From contig JAAENB010000547.1 of the NCBI GenBank assembly GCA_024224995.1, forward strand, positions 1 to 25,729: a stretch of 25,729 nt of DNA, read 5' to 3'. The DNA is from a bacterium. GTDB taxonomy: Bacteria; Spirochaetota; UBA4802; UBA5550. Below are positions 6,988 through 18,879 of this stretch, in pieces (positions within the stretch are counted from its first letter, which is position 1; the number at the start of each line of letters is the position of its first letter). Both the position numbers and the translations under genes were made by a program. Below the pieces are notes generated by a model, which saw only the letters and a program-made list of their open reading frames with translations, was not told the DNA's origin and made no database searches.

Positions 6988-8439
6988 TTAAAATGTGAGG
7001 GTGCCGCGGCTATTATAGGGTAAAATATCGACTATATCACCATAGGGTGAAATAATGGCTGAGTAACCGCAATTGACTACGGCAATAATCCATACCCTGT
7101 TTTCAATAGCGCGCAATACACAGGCGGCAAGATTTTGTAACGGTCCGGTGGTATCACCCAGCCATACATTATCTGAAAAGATAAACACCACGTCGGACCC
7201 GGCGGCTCTCTCTTTTATAATATGAGGAAATGTGGATTCAAAACAAATAGCCATACCGTAAAACAGACCGTTGTCGCTATTATTTATATTTTTTTTATAC
7301 GGCGTATATTGGTTCTCACCAATAACCTTTTTAAAAAGGGGATAGAGGAAATCGACGGGACAATATTCCGCAAAGGGCAAAAGACCTTCTTTACGATAGA
7401 TAGATTCCACGCTGCCGTCTGCCGCTTTAAACAAGGCGTTATAGTAATTTCGCTCATTAGCTCCTTTCTTGCTCCGGAAAAACTCCGGAGCTCCCGTGAG
7501 TATTGTTATACCCTGGTTTTGAGCAAACTCATTTAATTTTTTTGTATACGCACCCGGCAGCTGCGGATAAAAATTTACGGCTGTTTCCGGCCACAATACG
7601 ATTTTTGTTTTTTCAGTAAGATTCTTTTTAGTCGCGCGAATATACTCATCTAAAATTTCACCGTAGTATTGCTTTTTCCATTTCTTTTCGCCCGCTATAT
7701 TGAGCTGCACCAACAAGACTGTGCCCCTGCTTCGTAAGGATTGCTTATTTGAATCTTTCCCGTGATACGTATAATATGATATGATTCCATAGCCCGGTAC
7801 AGCTGCCAAAATAGTTATTATCGCCATACATTTTACGGCAAAAGACTTTGTAAACAATGAACGCCGCAGCAAAAATTCACATAATAAATAGAGCAATATG
7901 TTTCCGGCAATAATGACAGCCCCAAAAAGATGTTCTCCAAGAATATCAATGAGCTGAATGAGCAGCGGTACCGTATAAAAGAATGAGGTAATACTGGTAA
8001 CATTCAACATAGGAATATACATTCCCCGTATATATTCCATGAGAGACCAAACAAGGGGAACGGTTACCAGCAATATAAGATATCCCCCTGCCCCTCTTTT
8101 CTTTTTCTTAATGACATATGAGAAACAGAGAGAAAAGAGGCTTTGATACAGCGCAAAGAACAGCACAATGATTATAAGATATAATACTATTGAAAAAACA
8201 ATAGAGAGTTTATAAATGCTAACGGCAGAATAGACAAACCAGTAATTGGCGACCCCATACGCCACTGTCCACTGCAGTAACGCGAAAAGAAATGCCTTTT
8301 TAAGCGAAACTCTTTGATATACAAAAAAGGAAGGAACTAAAAAGATAAATAGAAAAAAAGGCGTTAGAAATCCCGGACTCGAAAGAAAAAAAAGTATTGA
8401 GGCAGATAGTGTTAGAACCAGTGATTTTTTCAGGTGCAT
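6988..8439 (-). CDS. lnt: Apolipoprotein N-acyltransferase
   Basis: Lnt transfers an acyl chain from phospholipid to the N-terminal cysteine of lipoproteins at the inner membrane, which fits the many lipoproteins nearby. The 483-residue product (from the ATG at 8439) has several hydrophobic helices in residues 3-225, then a nitrilase-type domain with the full catalytic triad: E285 in LWPETAVNFY, K350 in YRKEGLLPFAEY and C399 in AICFESTFP. Further signatures are DNVWLGDTTGP and RAIENRVWIIAVVNCG. The protein stops at SRGTLTF, right where family members usually continue into a last transmembrane helix. The start is uncertain because no good ribosome binding site precedes it; the frame stays open to 8580, but that would overlap the divergent crotonase start. 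Confidence 0.88.
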   Translation of the reverse strand: MHLKKSLVLTLSASILFFLSSPGFLTPFFLFIFLVPSFFVYQRVSLKKAFLFALLQWTVAYGVANYWFVYSAVSIYKLSIVFSIVLYLIIIVLFFALYQSLFSLCFSYVIKKKKRGAGGYLILLVTVPLVWSLMEYIRGMYIPMLNVTSITSFFYTVPLLIQLIDILGEHLFGAVIIAGNILLYLLCEFLLRRSLFTKSFAVKCMAIITILAAVPGYGIISYYTYHGKDSNKQSLRSRGTVLLVQLNIAGEKKWKKQYYGEILDEYIRATKKNLTEKTKIVLWPETAVNFYPQLPGAYTKKLNEFAQNQGITILTGAPEFFRSKKGANERNYYNALFKAADGSVESIYRKEGLLPFAEYCPVDFLYPLFKKVIGENQYTPYKKNINNSDNGLFYGMAICFESTFPHIIKERAAGSDVVFIFSDNVWLGDTTGPLQNLAACVLRAIENRVWIIAVVNCGYSAIISPYGDIVDILPYNSRGTLTF

Positions 8440-8578
8440 ACTTGCTATTAATCCATGTATTAAATAATTTGCAAGAAAATTTTTTGCCGCAAGAATAAAT
8501 AGCTTGAAAAATAACAGTGTTATGTTCAATATTGATTTAAAGAATCTTAATAAATTAATAAAAAGGAAAGAACATATC

Positions 8579-9394
8579 ATGTCTGAATCCCCTCGTATAT
8601 TAATAGAAGTAAAAGATCATATCGCATGGGTCTATCTCAATCGCCCTGAAAAACTCAATGGTCTGGATATGCCCATGTTCAAGCAAATGGTGGCAACAGC
8701 GAAGAAGATCCGCAAAGACAGGTCAATCCGGGCAGTTATATTATCGGGCAAGGGCGATTCATTTTGCGCGGGACTCGACTTTGGCGCGGTAAGCAAAGAC
8801 CCCGGTATGGTGCCCAAACTTTTTCTCAAATGGCCCTGGACCCGCATGAATATGGCTCAAAGAATCGCCCACTGCTGGCGTGATTTACCAATACCGGTGA
8901 TTTCCGTAATTCACGGAAACTGTTTTGGGGGCGGTATGCAGATTATTCTGGCTACGGATTACCGTATTGCCAAACCCGATGCCAATCTCTCCATTATGGA
9001 GATGAAATGGGGGCTTATTCCCGATATGAGCGGCATGGCTACCCTTTCGCGCTTAACCCGGGTTGATATTGCCCAGGAACTTACCATGACCGGCAGGCAA
9101 TTCAGCGCTAAAGAAGGATATGAATTTGGTTTAATAAGTAAACTCAGTAAAGATCCCATGAAGGAGGCCGAAGAGCTGGCCCGGACTGTTGTTGAAAAAT
9201 CACCCGATGCCATAGCCGCGTCCAAATATCTTTTAAAGAAAACCTGGAAGGCCGACACAAGAAGAGCGCTGCTCTGGGAGCGATGGGTCCAGATGAGACT
9301 GCTGGGCCGTAAAAATCAGAAAATTGCCATGAAGAACGGGCTCGCGAAAGATAAAGAAGCAAAGCCCTTCTTAAATCGAACTTCTTTTAAGTAG
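8579..9394 (+). CDS. Enoyl-CoA hydratase/isomerase-family (crotonase) protein
   Basis: The 271-residue protein begins at the ATG at 8579 behind AAGGAA (8563-8568); the in-frame ATG at 8504 lacks such a site. It has the crotonase fold: YLNRPEKLNGLD, the oxyanion-hole strand SFCAGLDFGAV (about residues 60-70), the second oxyanion segment GNCFGGGMQI, then DYRIAKPDANLSIMEMKWGLIPDMSG. The usual first catalytic glutamate after GGG is glutamine here, while the second (MEMKWG) is kept. The IPDMSG and WRDLPIPVISVIHG blocks match a subgroup annotated as enoyl-CoA hydratase in other bacteria. It probably acts on an acyl-CoA in fatty-acid metabolism, but hydratase versus isomerase activity cannot be told from sequence. 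It is divergent from lnt. Confidence 0.85.
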   Translation: MSESPRILIEVKDHIAWVYLNRPEKLNGLDMPMFKQMVATAKKIRKDRSIRAVILSGKGDSFCAGLDFGAVSKDPGMVPKLFLKWPWTRMNMAQRIAHCWRDLPIPVISVIHGNCFGGGMQIILATDYRIAKPDANLSIMEMKWGLIPDMSGMATLSRLTRVDIAQELTMTGRQFSAKEGYEFGLISKLSKDPMKEAEELARTVVEKSPDAIAASKYLLKKTWKADTRRALLWERWVQMRLLGRKNQKIAMKNGLAKDKEAKPFLNRTSFK

Positions 9395-9546
9395 TATATT
9401 GAAATTACTTTTTAGCGGAAGGTACGATTTTAACGGTTCCGTTTTGTTGACAATCTACCTTATTTACGGTTGATGATTCAGGTTTTACCTGATGTACAAA
9501 AAATTCATAATAATAATTCATATTGATTGGTTTAATGGATTTCAGT

Positions 9547-9589
9547 CTGCCAGTTCACGGCTTTTTAATAAAAACGACTGAACCGGCAG
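9547..9589 (-). terminator. Imperfect hairpin downstream of the cold-shock gene
   Basis: CTGCC-GTTCA (9547-9557) pairs with TGAAC-GGCAG (9579-9589) with one internal mismatch. The inner part contains facing T and A runs that can extend the stem. It lies 18 bp past the cold-shock stop and probably ends that transcript, though no terminal T tract follows. The rest of 9395-9546 shows nothing I can name. Confidence 0.45.
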
Positions 9590-9606
9590 TTTTCATGAAC
9601 AATTGC

Positions 9607-9807
9607 TTATAGTTCTTTGACTGAAACGGCACGAGGGCCCTTTTCGGATTGCTCGATCTCAAATTCAACTTGCGCGCCTTCGGCGAGGGTTTTATACCCT
9701 TCAGAGATAATACCTGTATGATGCACGAAGATATCTTCTCCCTGATCTCTCTGAATAAATCCGAATCCTTTGCTTTCGTTGAACCACTTTACAATTCCTT
9801 GTTCCAT
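9607..9807 (-). CDS. Cold-shock domain protein
   Basis: This is a 66-residue single cold-shock domain, the usual length of the family. It begins [20 protein letters not shown], contains the RNP1-like motif KGFGFIQ and the RNP2-like motif DIFVHH, and ends [20 protein letters not shown]. Such proteins bind single-stranded RNA and DNA and melt RNA structure. The ATG at 9807 has AGGAG 8-12 nt upstream. The frame stays open upstream to 9978, but that stretch is the transcribed leader of a promoter at 9977-10004, so it should not be annotated as an N-terminal extension. Which csp paralogue this is cannot be decided. Confidence 0.93.
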   Translation of the reverse strand: MEQGIVKWFNESKGFGFIQRDQGEDIFVHHTGIISEGYKTLAEGAQVEFEIEQSEKGPRAVSVKEL

Positions 9808-9970
9808 TTGTGTACTCCTATATTTAAATTTTAGACATAATAATACTATGCCGCATGATATAGGATCTTTAAATTGATGCCGTCTTTTGCTCGAAGTATT
9901 ATTCCGGAAAAAAAATCGGGAGGTAAATTCAAAACTATACCGTAGATGCATAAAATTGTCACATCCTATT
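9808..9970 (-). promoter_or_regulatory. Long structured 5' leader of the cold-shock gene
   Basis: The promoter at 9977-10004 predicts a leader of about 163 nt. It contains a 9-bp perfect inverted repeat (9839-9847 with 9895-9903) that encloses further short complementary segments around CCGCAT and GATGCC. Long structured leaders are known to control cspA-type genes by temperature-dependent refolding. That this one does the same is inference. Confidence 0.6.
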
Positions 9971-9976
9971 TCTGAC

Positions 9977-10004
9977 ATTATATATAGTGCCGGGTGTTTG
10001 TCAA
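9977..10004 (-). promoter_or_regulatory. Strong promoter of the cold-shock gene
   Basis: On the minus strand TTGACA (9999-10004), a 16-bp spacer and TATAAT (9977-9982) are both perfect hexamers. The predicted start is near 9970. A TGTCA/TGACA dyad (9957-9961 and 9973-9977) straddles that start. Confidence 0.8.
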
Positions 10005-10054
10005 GAATAAAAAAAAAATTAACGGATTTTATAACGAATTATTATGATATGATT

Positions 10055-10105
10055 TTGAATTGCAGACAAGCTCCGGAGAAATATTGTTCTCCCCTGAGAT
10101 CTTTG
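10055..10105 (+). promoter_or_regulatory. Upstream element shared with the second propeller gene (copy A)
   Basis: TCCG, AAATATTGT, CCCCT and ATCTT occur in this order at 10072-10105, and again in the same order upstream of the gene at 13618. A TTGAAT (10055-10060) lies 18 bp before AAATAT, so this may be a promoter plus early leader. A poly-T/poly-A hairpin (10115-10125 with 10131-10141) follows. The ATG at 10206 is preceded by GGAGGA (10195-10200). Confidence 0.45.
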
Positions 10106-10205
10106 TACCGGATAAACTTTTTTTTTAAACAAAAAAAAGTTCAGCACTTATCGACTTCAAAAAAGACTATATTAATAAAAATAATAATCTGTATGGAGGA
10201 TCAAC

Positions 10206-11384
10206 ATGAATCAAAAAAAATTATCAAGGATGTTTTCAGTAAGATCACTGGTGGGGTGTATGATTGCGGCTCTGCTGGTAGTAGTGATGAGCGCCTGTGA
10301 TGAGCCGGTCACCTGGGATCTTGTATATGGCGGAGATGCTGATGATATGGCATTTGAGGCGAAGCAGACCTCTGATGGCGGCTATATAATAGCCGGTTAT
10401 GCCGAATCGTATGATTTCCTGGTGGTAAAGGTTGATGCCCTGGGAACGGAGGAGTGGAGCAAAACCTATGGGGGAAGCGAGTGGGACTTTGCCTACTCTA
10501 TTGACCGGACCATTGATGGCGGGTATATTGTTGCCGGGGGAACCGAGTCATACGGAGCCGGAGATACGGATGCCTGGGTTATAAAACTTACGGCAGACGG
10601 AACGGAAGAGTGGAGTAAAACATACGGGGGTACAGGCGGGGATTACCTGTATTCTATCAGGCAAACGCCCGATGGCGGTTATATCGGTACAGGAATCTTT
10701 TCCGGCAGTGCCGGGTATGACTGTTGGATCGTGAAACTTGATGCAGCCGGAAATGAGGAGTGGAGCAAAACCTACGGGGGGAGCGGTATTGACGGAGGGC
10801 GGTCTATTGAGCCAACAATAGACGGCGGGTATATAGCCTCCGGTTATGTGACCGTGGAAGCAACCGGTACGCAGAAAATATGGGTTTTGAAGCTCGATGC
10901 TTCCGGAAATGATGTATGGAGTAAGTTACTCGGCGGAGAGGGTAGTGACTTCGGAATGGAGGCGCAGCAGGTTTTTGACGGAGGTTATATTGTTGGCGGA
11001 ATGACCCTTGGCACGGATATGACTGGTTCCGACGGAATAATAATCAAGCTTGATCATCAGGGCAATGAAGTATGGAGTAAGCAGTATGGCGGGGAAGAGC
11101 GAGACCAGATTAATTCGATTAAGCCCACCGTTGATGGCGGGTATGTTGCCGCAGGCGGCTATGGAGAGGTGAATACCGACGTCTGGGTGTTCAAGCTGGA
11201 TTACGCGGGCAACATGGTATGGGAACAAAAATACGACCGGGGCCCTTCGGACCTGGCATATTCCATAGACCTAACCTTTGACGGAGGGTATATCGTAGCG
11301 GGTATAAGCGACCCTGACGCAGAGATTACTCCTTTTAACTTTAACTGCTGGATTCTCAAGCTCAACAGTTCAGGAGAGCTCTAA
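10206..11384 (+). CDS. Lipoprotein with seven-repeat beta-propeller domain
   Basis: The 392-residue product has a signal peptide ending in the lipobox VVVMSAC, with C31 the predicted acylated residue. Residues 36-392 are seven tandem units of about 50 residues, each with the pattern W-S-K-x-YGG, x-D, SI-x-x-T-x-DGGYI-x-AG, then W-V-x-KLD-x-x-GN. Seven such four-stranded units make a seven-bladed propeller; the last unit ends CWILKLNSSGEL at the stop and the first opens VTWDLVYGG. Such propellers bind ligands or proteins at the cell surface or in the periplasm. No catalytic motif is seen. The two genes downstream on the same strand also encode lipoproteins. A large hairpin follows the stop. 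Confidence 0.85.
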   Translation: MNQKKLSRMFSVRSLVGCMIAALLVVVMSACDEPVTWDLVYGGDADDMAFEAKQTSDGGYIIAGYAESYDFLVVKVDALGTEEWSKTYGGSEWDFAYSIDRTIDGGYIVAGGTESYGAGDTDAWVIKLTADGTEEWSKTYGGTGGDYLYSIRQTPDGGYIGTGIFSGSAGYDCWIVKLDAAGNEEWSKTYGGSGIDGGRSIEPTIDGGYIASGYVTVEATGTQKIWVLKLDASGNDVWSKLLGGEGSDFGMEAQQVFDGGYIVGGMTLGTDMTGSDGIIIKLDHQGNEVWSKQYGGEERDQINSIKPTVDGGYVAAGGYGEVNTDVWVFKLDYAGNMVWEQKYDRGPSDLAYSIDLTFDGGYIVAGISDPDAEITPFNFNCWILKLNSSGEL

Positions 11385-11390
11385 AAAAAT

Positions 11391-11478
11391 ATATCTCAAC
11401 TCAGGCGGTTTTCAGGCATTCCGATGCCGCCGCCGGGTTGAGATATCCTCAATCCCCGGCCCGGATCTGTTTTTTTTT
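11391..11478 (+). terminator. Hairpin and T tract after the first propeller gene
   Basis: ATATCTCAAC (11391-11400) pairs perfectly with GTTGAGATAT (11437-11446). An inner hairpin GGCAT/ATGCC (11415-11419 with 11424-11428) sits inside it. A run of nine T follows at 11470-11478. The stem and the T run are separated by 23 nt, so this is a likely but not canonical terminator. Confidence 0.55.
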
Positions 11479-11556
11479 CCGAATATAAAAAAAACTTGTT
11501 TTTTTAATGTAATTATTATATTTATTCATATAAATAGCACATCCGGAGGGTTAATT

Positions 11557-13440
11557 ATGTGTAAAAAAAGATTATCTTTTAATATTCTTATTGGACTTGT
11601 CACGCTTATTTTTTCTACCGGTTTTATTTGTAATGATTCTAACTACCAGGTTCCTGCGGTTCAATTTATGAGCCCGGCCAATGGCGCGGTAATTCCCGCA
11701 GGGACAACCAGTGTAACCGTTCAGGGGAAAGTTATTGCCGGAGACAGCGCGGTTAGATATTTAAAATATGATGGCACAAAAATCTCTTTTGATAAAGATA
11801 CCGGGGATTTCTCCTGTGAACTGCCTCTTACTACCGGCAGTACCTTTTCAAGCTATGACTTTGAACTTACCGATTCAAAGCTTTACACGAATATTGAACG
11901 CCTTTCATTGAGTATTGGGGATTCTTTAAATGCCAGTGATCCCACTGTCCTTGGTAACGCGGCCCGGATTTTCTTAAACGAAAATACTATGGATAAACTT
12001 GAGGTAGTGGGCGCGAGCTTTTGCAATACATGGAAAAATGACCTTATCTATGGCTGGAACGGATCATCATACAGCTCGCATGATGCCGGCAGTCCTTTTA
12101 TAAATAACAGTCCCGTTCTTCCCATTCGGGAAGGAAGCGGTTTCCCCGGCGATATTATTATCGACCACGGAGATTATCAAGGCGGCGACAAGCAGGGCCT
12201 GGTCAATCTTGGAAACATGCAGCTCTCCATAGATATTCAAAACGGCAATAAAATTGCCGCGAATCTCAATATCACTCCGGAGGCATGGGTCGATCCCGGC
12301 AGCAGTAATAAAGCGGTATTTGTTCAGGGATACCATAAAGTAAATATTATCTGGGATGTAAAAACAGGGTTCTCCGTGAGCGGTACCGGTGTTTCGGTTA
12401 CGGGCGGAGAAGTTACCTTACGGAAAGATAGTGACGGAAAGATTATTGCGACAATTAATTTTTCAAACAGTAGTGTCTCTGTATCGGGACTGCAAATTAA
12501 ATATGGCACGGTCGCTGTGCCCGGTTTCCTTGAAGATTTCATTATGGATAAACTGGAAGACGCTATTTCGGGCTTACGTTTTGAGCTTCCTCTCATGAAT
12601 ATTGATGATATAGCCACTGCCTTTGAGGGAGCCGATATCATGGCATGGCCCATGAATTCAAATATTTTCACCTCTACGAGCGGCTCAATGCAGATAGATC
12701 TCGGCTTTGATGTGGCTCCTTCCGAGGGAGTGGCTGTTGTTGATCCCAACTTAACAAGCTTTTTCGCTACGCCAGGCGATCCTTTACCGGAAGCAGCTGT
12801 TACGGAAAACGAAAATCTGGTTGTGGCCATTAGCGATGATATGATCAACCAGCTTGCCTTTGGATTTTACCAGGCCGGTATTATGAATGATCTCGACATT
12901 ACGGATCCAATAAAATCTCAGCTGCCGGAGAGCGGCAATGACGATATGTCGGCAACAGTTTCAATGACGAGTCCGCCTGTTTGCAGCCTCAGCAGTACTC
13001 CGGCCGATCCCAATACAACAGTGAGCGGAACCGTTTCCGGCGGCCGGGTTATTATAAAAAATATGGTCATTGAACTGAAAGACGCGGTTCTTTCAAAGGG
13101 GCTGACCAAAATGTCGGCACGCATTAGTGTCAACGCTAACGTCGCGTTAAAACTGAAGCTCAGTGACGATGGTACAAAAATTCAGGCATGCATTGACCCT
13201 GACGATAGTGTTTCCGATATAAAGGTTCTCTACAGCAGCATCTGGGGATCCTCCGCTGTTATTGACGGTCTCATTGGACTGGCAGGGGATGTTTCAACTG
13301 AATTAATTGACCGGGCATTACAGGAAATGATCACTGTGGAAATTCCTACTGTTGATTTATATGGTTCGACAATATCCATACGCTTGCTGGACACAGAACT
13401 GATGAATAACAGTATTGTAGCCCGGTTGTTATTACAGTAA
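11557..13440 (+). CDS. Large lipoprotein, possible TULIP/BPI-like fold
   Basis: The 627-residue protein has a signal peptide with a loose lipobox (STGFIC, C25). Residues about 33-92 look like an Ig-type module (VQFMSPANGAVIPAGTTSVTVQGKVIAGDSAVRYLKYDGTKI in parts). The remainder alternates amphipathic beta strands with segments such as AVPGFLEDFIMDKLEDAI, ENLVVAISDDMINQLAFGFY with QAGIMNDLDI, and VDLYGSTISIRLLDTEL. The phrase pattern of a strand, then D-x-x-INQLAFGFYQAG, recalls the lipid-binding BPI/LBP (TULIP) proteins. That fold call is inference from pattern and needs a structural test. A good GGAGGG site precedes the ATG, and a clear terminator follows. It lies between two propeller lipoproteins. 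Confidence 0.75.
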   Translation: MCKKRLSFNILIGLVTLIFSTGFICNDSNYQVPAVQFMSPANGAVIPAGTTSVTVQGKVIAGDSAVRYLKYDGTKISFDKDTGDFSCELPLTTGSTFSSYDFELTDSKLYTNIERLSLSIGDSLNASDPTVLGNAARIFLNENTMDKLEVVGASFCNTWKNDLIYGWNGSSYSSHDAGSPFINNSPVLPIREGSGFPGDIIIDHGDYQGGDKQGLVNLGNMQLSIDIQNGNKIAANLNITPEAWVDPGSSNKAVFVQGYHKVNIIWDVKTGFSVSGTGVSVTGGEVTLRKDSDGKIIATINFSNSSVSVSGLQIKYGTVAVPGFLEDFIMDKLEDAISGLRFELPLMNIDDIATAFEGADIMAWPMNSNIFTSTSGSMQIDLGFDVAPSEGVAVVDPNLTSFFATPGDPLPEAAVTENENLVVAISDDMINQLAFGFYQAGIMNDLDITDPIKSQLPESGNDDMSATVSMTSPPVCSLSSTPADPNTTVSGTVSGGRVIIKNMVIELKDAVLSKGLTKMSARISVNANVALKLKLSDDGTKIQACIDPDDSVSDIKVLYSSIWGSSAVIDGLIGLAGDVSTELIDRALQEMITVEIPTVDLYGSTISIRLLDTELMNNSIVARLLLQ

Positions 13441-13456
13441 ATCCCCATTTAGAGTG

Positions 13457-13497
13457 AGGCTGGTTGTAAACGAAAGTTTATACCAGCCTTTTTGTTT
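13457..13497 (+). terminator. Intrinsic terminator after the TULIP-like lipoprotein
   Basis: AGGCTGGT (13457-13464) pairs with ACCAGCCT (13482-13489). Inside, TAAAC and GTTTA pair around a GAAA tetraloop, and TTTTT follows at once (13489-13493). This is a textbook rho-independent terminator. Confidence 0.88.
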
Positions 13498-13544
13498 TAT
13501 GACGGCTCTCCATTAAATTTTTTAATAAAAAAACTAATTTTTAG

Positions 13545-13597
13545 TTGCACGATGCAGGGAACATCCGAAATATTGTACCCTCCCCTATTGATCTTGA
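13545..13597 (+). promoter_or_regulatory. Upstream element shared with the first propeller gene (copy B)
   Basis: TCCGAAATATTGT, then CCCCT and ATCTT, repeat the order and wording found at 10072-10105. TTGCAC (13545-13550) lies 17 bp before AAATAT (13568-13573). The ATG at 13618 follows 20 nt later behind a GGAGG site. Confidence 0.45.
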
Positions 13598-13617
13598 CTT
13601 AATTACGGAGGCTTGTA

Positions 13618-14946
13618 ATGAAACTTTTTTTAAAACTTTTCTTCAGGATGATATCAATAATAGCTATTATGCTTACGGCCCTGGCATGTTCCGACAGCGG
13701 TTTTGATAATGATCCCCGTTCCGGAGACGGAGACTACCGGGCTCCCTGGAACAACACGCAGCTTCTGGGCACCGAGACCAATGATGAAACGCAGGATATT
13801 GCCGTAGACAGTAACGGTAATGTTTATGTTACGGGCTTTACGTCCGCGGCTCTCGACGGCAGCGAACACAAGGGGGCACAGGATATTTTTCTTACGAAGT
13901 ACGACTCTTCGGGCAGCAAGCAATGGACACGGCAGACCGGTTCTTCGAATAATGATATTCCCTGTGCCATAGCAATAGACTCCAATGATAATATTTATAT
14001 TACGGGTTATACCGATGGGGACATGGCAGGCAGCTCAGGCGGATATGACTCCTTCCTGGTTAAATATGATCCATCAGGTGAATTACAGTGGACCCGCCAG
14101 GACGGCACTTCGTACAGTGATTACCCCAAAGCCATTACTATTGACAGTATTAATAATATCTATATCTGCGGCTACACCACCGGTGCATTTTCGGGCTCAA
14201 ATGACGATCATTACGGGGATATTTTCATAATAAAGTATGACTCCCTGGGAGGACGAGGTATTGGGCAGCAGTTAACCAACGCTACCAGGGAAACGGTTTT
14301 AGGTGCCGGTGTTGATAGTGAAGGGAATCTTTACATTACCGGGTACACCGGAGGAAGCCTTAAGAGCCAGCCCAACCAGGGTGGTAATGACATTTTCCTG
14401 GTGAAATATAATCCCTCACTGGAGTATCAATGGACCAGGCAGATCGGTACAGCCGATAATGAAGGGGGCTATGATTTAACGGTTTCGCCCAAAGATTCAA
14501 TTTATATAAGCGGTTATATTGGTGAGTCCCTTGACGGTTCCGAAGACGCCGTACTCATCAAGTATTCATCGGAAGGTATTCTGCAATGGACCCGCCGGCT
14601 GGAGACTACTGCCGATGACGATGAAAGGGCTTTCGGTGTGGCTGCCGACAGTGACGATACGGTCTATATTACGGGCTATACTCACGGCTCCCTGGACTCC
14701 CACACCTCAGCGGGAGATTCCGATATATTCCTGGTCAGGTACAGCTCCCGGGGAGAAAAACTCTGGTCACGGCAGCTGGGCACCGATGCCCAAGACAGGG
14801 CTAACGATATTGCCCTTGATGACCGGGGAAACATCTTCATTACGGGATTCACCTACGGCAGCCTTGACGGGAATATAAAAACAGGAGACTCATCTAACAG
14901 CGACAGTTTCATCTGCGGATATGACTCCTCAGGGGAACTTCTATAA
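13618..14946 (+). CDS. Lipoprotein with seven SBBP-type beta-propeller repeats
   Basis: The 442-residue product has a signal peptide with lipobox ALAC (C24). From about residue 42 there are seven units of 52-60 residues with the SBBP pattern: D-x-x-GN-x-YITGYT, a variable Gly/Ser-rich turn, then D-x-FLVKYD-x-SGE-x-QWTRQ. Units 1 to 7 run to the C-terminus (SFICGYDSSGELL). This makes a seven-bladed propeller like that of the gene at 10206, but with a different repeat consensus, so the two are not recent duplicates. Unit 4 is divergent and lacks the W-T-R start. GGAGG precedes the ATG. Role is unknown; a surface or periplasmic binding protein is likely. Confidence 0.85.
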   Translation: MKLFLKLFFRMISIIAIMLTALACSDSGFDNDPRSGDGDYRAPWNNTQLLGTETNDETQDIAVDSNGNVYVTGFTSAALDGSEHKGAQDIFLTKYDSSGSKQWTRQTGSSNNDIPCAIAIDSNDNIYITGYTDGDMAGSSGGYDSFLVKYDPSGELQWTRQDGTSYSDYPKAITIDSINNIYICGYTTGAFSGSNDDHYGDIFIIKYDSLGGRGIGQQLTNATRETVLGAGVDSEGNLYITGYTGGSLKSQPNQGGNDIFLVKYNPSLEYQWTRQIGTADNEGGYDLTVSPKDSIYISGYIGESLDGSEDAVLIKYSSEGILQWTRRLETTADDDERAFGVAADSDDTVYITGYTHGSLDSHTSAGDSDIFLVRYSSRGEKLWSRQLGTDAQDRANDIALDDRGNIFITGFTYGSLDGNIKTGDSSNSDSFICGYDSSGELL

Positions 14947-14972
14947 CTCCTATAACACGGATACGTTTCCAA

Positions 14973-18815
<3,843 letters not shown>

Positions 18816-18850
18816 GTATTATCCAATTGATACAGTTACTCAATAAAAGT

Positions 18851-18879
18851 ATTATACTATATACTTTTTCTTAGTTCAA
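18851..18879 (-). promoter_or_regulatory. Strong promoter for the hybrid kinase-phosphatase
   Basis: On the minus strand TTGAAC (18874-18879), a 17-bp spacer and a perfect TATAAT (18851-18856) predict a start near 18844, about 29 nt before the ATG. The -35 element overlaps the stop codon of the small upstream frame. Confidence 0.75.

Noticed and set aside
8440..8580. 47-residue hydrophobic N-terminal extension of Lnt
   Set aside because: It would reach the divergent crotonase start codon, and the known family N-terminus fits the internal ATG.
9808..9978. N-terminal extension of the cold-shock protein
   Set aside because: The open frame is the transcribed leader downstream of a strong promoter, and the canonical 66-residue domain starts at 9807 with its own ribosome binding site.
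9887..10300. 137-residue plus-strand frame
   Set aside because: It crosses the cold-shock leader and promoter and the start of the propeller gene in another frame, with no protein-like pattern.
12324..12848. 174-residue minus-strand frame
   Set aside because: It is antisense to the TULIP-like lipoprotein gene, with no start signal and no domain.
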